From positions 362,126 to 426,125 of the forward strand of contig MNCI01006052.1 in NCBI GenBank assembly GCA_015680685.1: a DNA stretch of 64,000 bases, in the 5' to 3' direction. Numbering within the stretch: position 1 is the stretch's first letter; every line of letters starts with the position of its first letter. Shown piece after piece: positions 21,193-31,940 of this stretch. Made by a program: the position numbers and the translations under genes. The DNA comes from Gnetum montanum. Its lineage: Eukaryota; Streptophyta; Gnetopsida; Gnetales; Gnetaceae. The notes below the pieces were generated by a model. It had not been told where the DNA came from, searched no databases, and saw only the letters and a program-made list of their open reading frames with translations.

Positions 21193-23915
21193 ATGGCCTG
21201 AAGAGAGGAGCACAAGGAGAACCCTTACAAGTATCAAGCAAATGACTAAGACGCCAAGATATAGGCCAAATTAGAAAACAAGAACCAAAACACAAGCAGC
21301 AGGAAGCCCAATCTTTTAACATTTATCAAGAAATTTCTACTATAGGAAAATTGGTCCAAGGAGAGGTAGAGGAATCACAAGTGCCAAGACAACACCTCAC
21401 GTTGCCATGAGACTACCTCCAAGCCATCCAAGAAAGATTCATCCTAACCATAGTCATTATGGAGATGAACTTTGGCCCATTCATGGAATTTGTTCTTGAA
21501 GCAATAAGAACATAACTCCAAGCATCACTATTATCGCCAACACTATCACAAAATGGTGAATGGTGCCTTAGAGAGACTTATTAGTTTTAGCACAATAAAG
21601 AAGAGAGAATTACAGTCATCATTGGAGGGGGTCTCGGTCTCATTCTCAATCAAGGTAATTGTAGAAGCTCTAAATATACCCAACAAAGGGGCAAGGGTAG
21701 CACATCTATCCACCCGATCATATCTTGAAACCAAAAAATTATGGCTAAAATGGGTGTATGGCAAAGAAGATAAGGGTTATAATGAGCTAACTCGGAAGAA
21801 AGAATCTACTTAAATATTAGCACCTATCACCTATTTTCAACAAAAGGACTTAATCAACTACCCACTTATGTAGTTAGAAGAAGTGCGATCTTAATGGGCA
21901 AACATAATGCTAACCTCACATAACTCTATTTTATGGAAACCCAAAGGTGTTTTGAAGAAAGAAAGGTAGGAAATCCAACACTTCCATTCCCTTATCTTAT
22001 TAGGAAGCTGTGCAAGCAAGTCAAAATCCTAGGATACACCAATGATGTTCCCAAGAGGGCCCAAAATGCTTCATATGCTAAGTTTCTCAAACTAGCTCCA
22101 CCAAGGAAAGACCATGATGAGGAGTAGTAACAAGAATAACAACAAGAGCAACAATAGAAATAGTAGCAACAACAACAACAACAAATTTCATCACTACCGT
22201 CACAAAATTACATATCATCATTGAGTCATCTATAACAAATTGTAAAAACAATTAACAAGGGAACAAGGCAAGAGGCAAATATTTACAAAATTATCAATAG
22301 TGTCATCTAGCCCATAGTTTCAATAGATCCTAGAAGTGGATATATCTCACTACAACTAGGAGGAGAGGTACACTGGTTACAATAGATCTCTGGGAACCTT
22401 GCATCATTCCATGTGGTGCTAGAGATTAGAGAGGAAGCTATAGTAGTGGTAAGGTAGCATCAAGATGCAACACAAGTAGCAAAGATGATCATCAATCACA
22501 TCAAAGAGTCTTTCAATGTACTTGTTGTATCATCAATATATCTAACTGTAGCTAGAGATGCTTAAATGTTAGCTAAAACCTTGATGATTCTTGCTGATCA
22601 TGAATATGTGCTTGATAAACTACTACAGATAGGGTAAGTTATGACAACACTTTTCCACATCCCCATTGATGTCACTGCAGTACCATCTACACTCATTGCT
22701 ATAAAAGAAAATCTAGTCATGGTAGAGACCAAGGTAAAGCATGCAAAAGCAAATATTCTGAAACTACAAGAAGAGCTCACAACCCTAAGAGCTAAACGAA
22801 GAGATCCAACTCAATTTTTTGTACCTAACCAAATAGAACAATTTAGAATAAAGTAGATAAATCATCTAATCAAGAAGAATAAATACTTGGCAATTGAGAA
22901 GGAGAAAGTAGTATGGAATTCCTTTGTATCTAAAGCACAAACATACACACATGTTAAGGCACTTACTTTAGTCCAAGAAGAAAATAAACAACTTGCTAAT
23001 AATAACATGAGGTTAACCACTATCGAGAAGATGAAAAACATCTTAGAGGAGAGCATCCACTACTTAAGCGAAAAATTGGTGAGGATCAACCAGGATATGA
23101 GCCACCTTGTAAGAGAAAATAGAATCCTTTGAATGGAGGAGGTACACACTATCTAACAAAAGTCCATAATTGAAATAAGTATGTGTCAAAATGAGGCAAA
23201 GAAACACAAAATACTTAAGAAACGCTACCATGATCAAGTGAACATGTACAAGCAAATTAACAAGAAAGGGATCTAAATGGCAAAGGCCATAATTAGCTTC
23301 ATATCAACACAAAATCCTAATTGGCAACCCATTCTGGACAGTTACACCCTTTTCCACCAAGCAAAAGAGAAAAACAAAAACATGCAAATTAAGGATCTAA
23401 AAGAGTACATGGGTTTAGCTAACCTTCATTATGCTAACCTAGCCATGTTAACAACAAGTAGTCCTAGAAATGAGTTGGAACAACAAGTAGCAATGACATA
23501 TGTACTGTATGAGAAAGAGTTTGTTGATCAAAAAGATGCTATATAGAAATTCCAAGTGGCATACTCTAAACTAGAAGTAGTAAAGGCTAGCTACCAAGGG
23601 CAAAAAGATGTAGTAACAAACCTACCCAAAAGATTATGAGACTACCATGAATTACAACAGAAGGTCAAAGTGTTCGAAGAGGAGAGAAGGTATTTTTTGG
23701 CATGGTATATCAAAGCAAAACAGATGTTTCCATAGCTTTCATGCCCATGGAATGTGAAAATTCCATCAAATATTGGTTCATTAGCATGGACATTTCACGA
23801 TCCCAAAACAAAAGAAGAAAGGTTTTAGGTGCTCCTAAATTGGTACAAATTTCAAAAACCTAATGATAAGGGAAAACAACCGATGGAAGAGCCACCACCA
23901 CCAATAACTACCTGA
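21193..23915 (+). pseudogene. aORF: 3' ORF for a long coiled-coil protein (element III)
   Basis: A protein of about 850-900 residues in the env position, read through stops and frameshifts. It starts MA.KRGAQGE. A conserved N-terminal domain follows (about 21440-22110), including STYHLF.TKGLN, NPTLPFPYLIRKLCKQ and ILGYTNDVPKRAQNASY. This resembles from memory the putative plant transposon protein domain of Athila-type 3' ORFs. Then come a CAA-repeat Gln tract (22140-22185), IKESFNV..LDKLLQIG (22500-22640) and a long coiled coil rich in Lys/Glu/Leu (22690-23640). A conserved tail near 23700-23915 contains LSCPWNV and KGKQPMEEPPPP. No signal peptide or membrane segment is seen, so it is not an obvious envelope protein. 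Function unknown. Confidence 0.7.
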
Positions 23916-24100
23916 ACTACATCGAGCTTCACTAGATTTTGTTTTTTGTTAAAGTTGTCATGTTATGTGCCATTTTTGTAAACACCACTACTACATTTGA
24001 GTCATGTATATACTAGTTAGTGTCATGTAGATCTACCTCCTAATTTTATAAAGGAACTCATCCTCATTTTTTTTAACTCGAGGACAAGTTTTCAATTAAT

Positions 24101-24110
24101 CATCAAGGTA
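24101..24110 (+). other. Degenerate polypurine tract (element III)
   Basis: CATCAAGGTA directly precedes the 3' LTR. The usual GTGGGGGTA is decayed, but the context AACTCGAGGACAAGTTTTCA (24075-24094) is intact. Confidence 0.6.
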
Positions 24111-25005
24111 TGATAAATCAATTTTCTCAGTTGCAATATTGGGCATTTGACATTGGATCCCTAATATCTAGGCATAAGCTATGATGTTAGATATCCAATA
24201 TTGTAAATTTGTGTGGGCCTATAAATATGATACTTAGGCACATGGTCCACAAATAGTTCTCATTCCAACTTAGCAAAATTTTGTTGGTTTTTTTTTCTTT
24301 ATTTTAGTGCTTAGCACTTAATAGTGTATGCCCACAATGTGATGTTAAGTAATTGAACAAAGTCTTCATCCGAGTGGAATGTACTTGGACACATTTCATG
24401 ACCAGAAATAAAGATCGAGATTACTTTGCATCATTGCAACATCACTTAGATTTCTTACTGTTCACTTAGAATAATATTTACTATTTTTACTTAGCTTACT
24501 AATTACTAATTTTTTAGTTATTGTTTACTTTCACAAGAACTTTACTCTTATTGTTGTTGTTAAGTGGAATGGATATAACTGATTCCATGTGTTGAGTGTG
24601 ATCGTTTGGGAACCCAAGAGTATTATCACTCAGTTCACATAGTAGAAAAATACTTGGTAATCCTAGTAACAATTACATAAGTCCAAGACTTCTGTGAAGA
24701 ATCAGGAATGGATGTACATCGCCTAGGATAGACTAGATTCATTTATTGTCTTAGATTTAGAAACAACTTCATTTACCTTATGTTCATTAGGAGTAATATG
24801 GGCCACAAAACATCAATTATCATACACATCGTCATGAGTTAAACCATACACATGGATTTTACTAGCTCACATGGGAAGACAATGATTGTGAACTTAAATA
24901 AATCACTAGCATAATCGCATTGATTTATCCATAGAATTTGACTAGGCTATGAATAAACACTCACATCTCATATGGTTGGGTGTTGGGTTACTACATCGCT
25001 CATCA
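24111..25005 (+). repeat. 3' LTR of element III
   Basis: Starts TGATAAATCA and ends GCTCATCA. U3 motifs are at 24140-24205, CCTATAAATATG near 24220 and AATAAAGATC near 24408. It aligns with 12220-13107 over its length at about 85 percent by eye. Confidence 0.9.
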
Positions 25006-25560
25006 TACAAGCAACATGTTCAAATCCTCTCATATTGCAAACTATGAAATGACATTGACAATCAGTCTTTCTTCTAGTATTATTTCTTTTTCTATCTTCT
25101 TTAGGCACTATCCATGTGATAACATTTGATCCATACTAGCAATGATAACTAATAAAAAAACATATTCAAACAAGATTCTTAGTCTTTTAAATTATGCATC
25201 TTTATATTATAAGACATCATTACATAAATACGAAACACTGATGAGTAACTTACATTATGTGACTGGTGTAATGGTTTGCTTATGAGCATGTCTCCTTTGT
25301 CCATTTCTATTTTCTTTTTCATTCTATAAAAAAATTTGCAAGCAAAGATCTCATGCTTCTATTCACCCTTAATAAAATCATCTACTCTATCTCTATATTT
25401 CCAATTAAATGCATCATCATAAAAATAATAACATCATATATCATCTTTTGAAAAATGCCCTATTGGGGGATTCTGTATTTCTTATTGCCATTCAGTTTCC
25501 TAGAAATTAACATTCTCTCTTCTTCTTCACATTCTTCAAATGTTTATTTTTAAGGAGTTG
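25006..25560 (-). pseudogene. MULE-type transposase, N-terminal part with an intron
   Basis: Reading leftward on the minus strand: DDAFNWKYRDRVDDFIKG, then CKFFYRMKKKIEMDKGD (about 25440-25280). A GTAAGTT donor lies near 25255. After an acceptor near 25120 the frame goes on with ITWIVPKEDRKRNNTRRK, DCQCHFIVCNMRGFEHVAC, reaching the insertion of element III at 25005. It resumes at 12219 (and 8189) as IIYKEMNHIDTLGAYYHGLL. The Cys-rich DCQCHFIVC block recalls FAR1-type zinc-binding regions. Its upstream end is not defined. Confidence 0.6.
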
Positions 25561-25879
25561 GTGCAGTGTTTTCTATAGTTCACCCCTTCTACCTAAGAAC
25601 AGTGCCAAGAAATAAAAATACAAAGTTTAATAATTTCCACAATGTAGAACTAGATTCTAAGAAAAAATAGTAATGTAATCTTTGGAATCATGGCACCCTA
25701 TCCTGACATTAGCTTCAACAAGTAATATGGTTGAGAGTTAAGGAAGTTACAATGGCCATTGGGAAGATGAAAAATTCTTGTAATTTTGGCCTACCAGAAG
25801 GCACAAAATATTTGAAAAGTCTTGTTTAGGCTTGAAAGCCTTTTAGATGACCCTTTACCTTTCAAAGGGTGGTAGTGTG
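25561..25879. other. Unassigned spacer with degenerate satellite edge
   Basis: 25561-25740 shows nothing recognisable. 25740-25879 has scattered satellite-like words (CTTGAAAGCC, CCTTTCAAAGGGTGG) and looks like the eroded edge of the array that follows. Confidence 0.4.
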
Positions 25880-28008
25880 CACTTCCTATACCTAGACCTT
25901 ATTGCTAAGTGATCCTCTTTCTTCTAGAAGGCACAATCTCCAAAGTAATTATTCACAGTTGGAAGGTCTTAATGCCTACCAATTGATCTAGATCCTTCCA
26001 AATAACCATCTTCCTTCTAGTAGCATCAAATTACAATCATTTGTTCCCTTCCAAAAGAACTAGTTGCTTCTGGTTTAGACCACAAGAGGGTGCTAGTTGC
26101 ACTTCCTTGTAGTGTAGCTAGAATTTGCATCCAAATGGCCCTTTTTCATTCAATAGCCAAGATCTTGTAGCAATTAAACACTACCAGTAGGGACTGTGGG
26201 AGGGTGCTATTCGCACTACCTCACAGTTCAACTTGAATTTGCAACTAGATGATCATCTACCTTCTAAAAGCCATAATCTCTAAGCAATTATTTGCAACTA
26301 GAAGGTCATAAAGACTTCTAGTTGATCTTGAGCCTTCCAAATGACCATCTTCCTTCAAGTAGCATCAAGTTACAAGTAGTTGTTCCCTTCCAAAAGGTTT
26401 GGCTACCTTCTAGTTTGAACTATGGGAGGTTGCTACTCGCACTCTTTTGTAGTTTAGCTAGATTTGCATCCAAATGGCCCTCTACCTTCTAGAAGCTAGG
26501 GTCTTGAAGTAATTAAATCCTTTCAGAAGATCTGAGTGTCCTTTGATAGGGACTGCGAGAGGGTTCCTATCACACTGCCTTGTAGTTCAACTAGAATTTG
26601 CAGCCAATGATCTTTTGCCTTCCAAAGGCCATGATCTTGAAGCAATTAAACCCTTTTGGAAGGTTTGAGTTCCTTTTGGTAGAAACTGTGGAAGGGTGCT
26701 AACCGCACTACCTCACAGTTTAGCTAGAATTTACAACTGGATGATCCTTTTCCTTTTGGAAGACATAATCTCCAAGTAATTATTCATAACTAAAAGGTCT
26801 TCAAGCCTTCCAGTTGATATTGAGCCTTCCAAATAGCCATCTTCCTTCTAGTAGCATCAAATTACAAGTAGTTGTTCCCTTTTCAAAAGTTTGAATAACT
26901 TTCGATATGGATTGTAGGAGGGTGTTAGTCATACTACCTTATAGTTTAGCTTGAATTTGCAATCGGATAGCCCTCTACATCCTAGAAGCCAGGATCTCCA
27001 AGCATTTATTCACAAATGAAAGGTCTTAAAGCCTTTTGGTTGATCTTGAGCCTTCTTGATGACTATCTTCCTTCTAGTAGCATTAAATTACAAGCAGTTT
27101 TTCCCTTCTAGAAGGTTGAGTTTCCTTTCAATCCGGACTCCATCATAATTTAGCTAGATTTGCTTCCAAATGGCCCTCTTCCTTTTGGAAGCTAGGATTT
27201 TGGAGTAATTGAATCCTTCTGAAAGGTTTGAGTACCCTTTGATATGAACTATAGGAGGATGCTTGTCACACTACCTTACAATTTAGCTCGAATTTGATAC
27301 CTAATGATCCTCTACATTCCAAAAGTAATGATCTCCAAGAAATTATTCACAGCCGAAAGATATTAAAGCTTATTGGTTTATTTTGTGCCTTCCAAATGAG
27401 CATCTTCCTTCCAATAGCATCAAATTACAAATAATTTTTCCCATCCATAAGGTCAAGCTACCTTTCAATTCGAACTACAAGAGGGTGCTAGTCGCACTTC
27501 CTCGCAGTTTAGCTAGATTTGTATCTAGATGGTCCTCTGCCTTCTAGAAGCTTGGATCTTGAAGAAATTGAACCCTTTCAAAGGGTCTAAGTACCTTCTA
27601 TTAGGGACTATGAAAGGGTGCTAGTCACACTCCATCATAGTTCTACTATATTTGCAACTAGATGATCCTCTGCCTTTCGAAAACTAGGATCTCCAAGCAA
27701 TTATTCACAACTAAAAATTCTTAAATCCATTTAGTTGATCTTAAGCCTTTTGAATGACCATATTCATTTAGATAGGATCAAATTACAAGCAATTTTTTCC
27801 TTCTAGTAAGTCAAGCTATCTTCCAGTTTGGATTGCGAAAGGGTGCTAGTCGTACTCCCTTGCAATTTAGTTAGATTTGCATCTAGATGGCCCTCCACCT
27901 TCCAGAAGCCAGGATCTTGAAGTAATTGAACCTTTCCGAAAGATCTAAGTACCTTTTATTATGGACTACAAAAGGGTGCTAATTGCACTACCTTGTAGTT
28001 TCCTAGAG
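25880..28008 (+). repeat. Nested satellite array of 225 bp and 134 bp units
   Basis: The landmark ATTTGCA..C (end of GTAGTTTAGCTAGATTTGC) recurs at 26122, 26237, 26462, 26596, 26729, 26954, 27158, 27292, 27517, 27650, 27874, with the last unit ending at 28008. Steps are 115, 225, 134, 133, 225, 204, 134, 225, 133, 224 and 134 bp; a first long unit starts near 25893. The long unit is two related blocks X of about 91 bp plus a spacer Y of about 43 bp (GGGAGGGTGCTAGTCGCACT). The short unit is one X plus Y. Block X has several short dyads of the CCTTCTAGAAGG type. Confidence 0.88.
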
Positions 28009-28570
28009 ATGCAAGCATATTGGAGTTGCAATTTAACATCATCAGCCTGAGTATGCATCATATCAACATGAAACACATTCATGAGCATGATGATACATTA
28101 TCTAGATATATTAATAAAAAATTCTCATCATGCATACCCATACCCTCACCCACCACATCATAGGCTTTGTAATTACCTAATGAAAACAATGGTAACATTG
28201 TCCCTCAAGGTTCTATAAACTATGATTCTATATTGATATTTTGGAGTCACTAGGACTTTATATATAAATAAAAGTAAACAACACTATATCCTCTCTGATG
28301 AGGCCACAAGGAATAGTAAATTTTATTAGACAATTTGGTTTTGATTTTCTATAACACAAGATTAGAAAATGCCACCTAATAAGCTTTTCCTTCCAAAAAG
28401 GTGGAGATCTTTTTCCTAAAATATTATCAAGAAATTGATGTTATGTAGATCTAGAGTGCAACTTTGGTAATAAGTTTGTTAGGTGCTAAAATTAAATGGT
28501 CGGTTCTATGGATCTACCAATGCATCTGCACTAATACTGGAACTTTCTCCATTTTTTGTAGGTTATTTTG
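28009..28570. other. Unassigned stretch, possible upstream region of the AG-peptide-like gene
   Basis: No ORF, repeat or transposon signature seen. AT-rich. It precedes a TATA box at 28574. Confidence 0.3.
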
Positions 28571-28573
28571 GGT

Positions 28574-28581
28574 TATAAATA
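28574..28581 (+). promoter_or_regulatory. TATA box of the AG-peptide-like gene
   Basis: GGGTTATAAATACTC lies 137 nt before the ATG at 28711. A start about 30 nt downstream would give a 5' UTR of roughly 105 nt rich in CT, as is common in plants. Confidence 0.45.
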
Positions 28582-28710
28582 CTCTCATAAAACAACAAAT
28601 TTGATCATGTAATTGATTTTTGTTGATTCTATCTTTTTTATCTTGGCCCAGTTTCAAGTTCTTTCAAGCTTTTTCAGTCAAAAAAGACAACGAAGAACAT
28701 AGCTCTATTA

Positions 28711-29001
28711 ATGTCTCTGGTTGCAGTTATGATGATGATGGGAGTAATAGCTTTTGCACAAGATTTGTGGGATTTTGCCCCTGCTCCGAGCCCATCAATG
28801 GATATTGGATTTTCTCCAACAATATCTATATTTCTGCCCACTATTGTAAGGCTTATCATTTTTTCTCTGCAATCTCTCATGTTGTCTCTCTTTCACTCAT
28901 GGAGTAGGATATATTTTTTTTTGTTTTCTTATTTTATTTTGCTTTATTGTAAACTTAGGTTCCATTATTTTTCCTTACATTATGAGTTGTCATCTTGTTA
29001 G
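28711..29001 (+). CDS. Arabinogalactan-peptide-like ORF, 3' end disrupted by an LTR
   Basis: 96 codons. Residues 1-17 (MSLVAVMMMMGVIAFAQ) look like a signal peptide. A short mature part with the glycomodule APAPSPS follows (residues 22-29), then a small polar gap and a long hydrophobic tail (about residues 36-62) ending LSLFHSW. This is the plan of plant AG peptides, small secreted proteoglycans that are Hyp-glycosylated and GPI-anchored at the plasma membrane. Those usually end after the hydrophobic tail at about 60-65 residues. Here the frame runs on for about 32 residues into T-rich sequence and the LTR of element IV (from 28980). A lost stop near codon 63-64 is likely. It could be a decayed copy or chance. 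Confidence 0.45.
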   Translation: MSLVAVMMMMGVIAFAQDLWDFAPAPSPSMDIGFSPTISIFLPTIVRLIIFSLQSLMLSLFHSWSRIYFFLFSYFILLYCKLRFHYFSLHYELSSC

Positions 29002-29841
29002 GCCTTGATGTCAGATATCCAATGTCAAAGCCAATAAGCGACATCAGATATCCAATATCGTCTCCTCTCAGTTGGCCTATAAATATAACACTTAGATGCC
29101 TGATTTACACATGAAGAGTAGTAGTAGAATATAGTTTTAGTTTTTAGTTTCCAATAGTCTTTCTTAAAGTCTTGTTATTTCCAATGCATGCCCATAGTGT
29201 GGTGTTTCTAATCGTACGACACCTTTGTTCGAGTGTGATGTACTTGGACATGTTACATGACTAGAAATAAAGATTGAGATTACTCCTATCATTGCAACAT
29301 CCACTTAAATTATTATTACTTCTAATTTTTAATTATTTAGTACTTTCTTTAGTTAAATGTTTCTATTTATTACTATTTACTATTCTTGTTATTAAGCGGA
29401 ACGCATACGCCTTAATCATGAATGTTTAAGTGTAGATACTTGGTAATCCAAAAGTGTATTATTTGGCACAACTAGCAACATACACCTGGCAATCCTAGAA
29501 GTAGTCTCATGAAGTCCAAGATGTATACAGATGATTAAGAGCATATACTCATCCCACATAGGCTATTTTAGATCTTGTTTTTCATCATCCATTAGCTTAA
29601 TTAATTTACCTTTATATTGTCAGCAAGAGAAGCGTAGAATTAGAGACAACATCATACACCTCACTTTGGACTAAAAAATACGTGACAAGCCACCACTAGT
29701 CCAAGTGGAAAGATAGTGAACTACAATTAGATCATAATGATATAAATACCACAAGTAGTCCCATCCATGAAATTCAACTGAATTGTAAGTGAATGCTTAT
29801 GATTCATATGGTTAAGTGTAGAGGTACCTTGTCACTCATCA
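28980..29841 (+). repeat. 5' LTR of element IV
   Basis: U3 has CCTTGATGTCAGATATCC and GACATCAGATATCC motifs at 29006-29060, then GGCCTATAAATA with TATA at about 29078 and AACACTTAG shortly after. AATAAAGATTG lies near 29266. It ends CACTCATCA before T and the PBS. Confidence 0.85.
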
Positions 29842-29842
29842 T

Positions 29843-29860
29843 TGGTGTTATTGCTAAGGA
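29843..29860 (+). other. Primer binding site, tRNA-Asp type (element IV)
   Basis: TGGTGTTATTGCTAAGGA one base after the LTR. Confidence 0.75.
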
Positions 29861-29968
29861 TGGTGCTAGTTAACTAGATTAGTTATATTATACAAGATTG
29901 TTGTAAAGGTATTAATGATATATCTTTCTAAAAATATTAAGTCACACACATACCATAAACTAGTAACA

Positions 29969-31940
29969 ATGTTTCTTTCACACAAAAGTGACTATGCACT
30001 ATATAGCGAACACATTAATTAAAGAACTAATGAGATATACGATGAATAAAATTGGAGTGACCAAACTTATGCAAGGGTTTCTTATGATCTTGACCACCCT
30101 AACGACACTCAAGGACTACATTCATCTAACATAGAAAATCTTGGAGAAGATGACATAGGTCCTGAGCTAGGGTAGGCCTCAAGGATTAAGACCTCCCTAA
30201 AACACAAAAATGATAAATCAAGGGACCTTGAGGAACACCATGGTAGCCATGGAAATCCTTCTAGTTCCTCATCTTCCTCTTCCCCTTCAATGTCTATTTC
30301 TAACCAAGATGAACATAGGTATAGAGATAAGGCTCCACTAAAGGGTCAAGCTCAAAACCAAAATCAAACCCATGGGAAAGATTAAAGACAACATCATCAC
30401 GATCAAACAAATAGAGATAAACATTCCCCTCACAATTGGTTTAATGATGATGAACCCTTGCTAGCGACTAACAGCCTAATGCAAATCACAGAGGCTATTA
30501 CGATATCTCACAGGCATTGCAAAAAGATTCATCTACCCAAGCTTGACATGAATAATATCCCTAAATTTTCAAGAGGCTATGATTCATATCCACAACATCA
30601 TTTACAAGCCTTCTATGATTCCTGTGCTTCCTACAACATTGAAAGTGGATGGAAAAAGCTTAAGCTATTTCCTAGGACACTAATTAATAGAGCCAAAATG
30701 TGGTATAGATCATTGAGACGAAATTCAATCTAACGATGGTCTACAATGATGGAACTTTTCAACAAGAAATACCAAACCTATGCAAAAGTGTCCAACCTAT
30801 GAAGACAAATCCAAAAATGGAAATAAGAACAACATGAACCCTTAGAAATGGCCTTAGATAGATATTATACCTTACTAAATAGATTCCCAAGCCATGGTTT
30901 CTTCAAGGAAAGGTAACTTTTCCACATCATAGATGGGCTTCGTAATGAAATAAGGGAGATCCTTGGGATATATGCCCTAGGGCAATTATATGAACTCCAA
31001 GCCCATTAGATCAAATAGCTAAGCAAGTGTGTGGCAAAAGAGAAGGAGAGATATGCAAATGGGAGAATGTTGAGAAATATCAATGGGACCCAACTCTTCA
31101 ACAAAAGGAGGTCTATATCTATGATAAGGAGAATGAAACTACTCTTGATAAGGTGATCTTGCAACAAACCTTGTTGATGCAAGAGTTTATTGATGAGCTT
31201 GAAGCAAAGTTTAATAGGACATCAAAATGGATATATGAAAATGTCACAACTCTCAGTAAGATGGTCAAGGAGAGGATCATGCAAAACAAGCTAGGGGATC
31301 ACAATAAATAGAGGATATAGAACCAAGAAATAGCCAAGAACACTTTTCAGCAAATGAGAAAAATGGCTAAGGAAAGTGAGGCCATAGACTTAACCACAAA
31401 TGAAGATAATGGATGTGACATATGCATATATGACCATCCAAAGGGCCATTACCCAGTCTTGTTGCATCTACGAGAGTATTGGGCAAGTGCCTTAAATCTG
31501 AAGTTTGTGCGAAAGCACATGCCCGAGAGATTTCCTCTTCCACAAGGTAATTATAAATAGTCCCACAACCAATCGTACCATCCTAGGAGGCTCATTACCA
31601 ATCTCAACATAGTCATCAACCGTGGTGACAAAAAACATAGTTGTGGGGAAGGCCACCACCAAATCAGCCATATCTACCAAGATCGCACATCTATTATGTT
31701 CAACACCCTATTTTCCAACTAGTTCTACATCCTCTACTTCCAATTGTCACTACCACTCTCCCAAGTACCATTGACCCCTACCATCCCCTGAAGAATCACC
31801 CCCTCATGCCTTCCACCATCCATCCTACCCTACTATTTTTATACTCCACCTTTTTATACCCCACTTCCAGCAACACAAGAATGTTTCACACCACAATATT
31901 AACAAAAAAATACCACTTGTGTTATGAATGTGCATAGACA
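29969..31940 (+). pseudogene. gag (element IV)
   Basis: The start at 29969 is a guess. A charged region with a Ser run (about 30260-30310) precedes the capsid core (30458-30830): LPKLDMNNIPKFSRGYD, FYDSCASYNIESGWKKLKLF and MMELFNKKYQTYAKVSNL. The family zinc-knuckle region at 31414-31449 reads CDICIYDHPKGH, with the last Cys replaced by His. A Pro/Tyr-rich tail follows (31641-31937, PPPNQPYLPRSHIYYVQ). Protease is absent; sequence passes into the non-coding stretch at about 31940. Several stops. Confidence 0.75.

Larger units (their letters stand above)
12220..25005 (+). mobile_element. Element III: Athila-like LTR retrotransposon without RT/integrase
   Basis: It is bounded by LTRs 12220-13107 and 24111-25005, with TACAT (12215-12219) on the left and TACAA (25006-25010) on the right. 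With one copy of the repeat removed, the flanking MULE gene reads across in frame. Order: LTR, PBS, gag, protease, non-coding stretch with a nested 2.2 kb insertion, internal promoter, intron, aORF, 3' LTR. RT, RNase H and integrase are absent. The LTRs differ by roughly 15 percent, so this is an old insertion. The left junction and front part are also present as the duplicated copy 7776-11804. Confidence 0.88.

Noticed and set aside
21193-23915. Envelope protein of an endogenous retrovirus
   Set aside because: Position fits, but no signal peptide, transmembrane segment or cleavage site is visible; the bulk is coiled coil.
25880-28008. CRISPR-like or other prokaryotic repeat array
   Set aside because: Units are long, have no unique spacers and the context is plant nuclear DNA.
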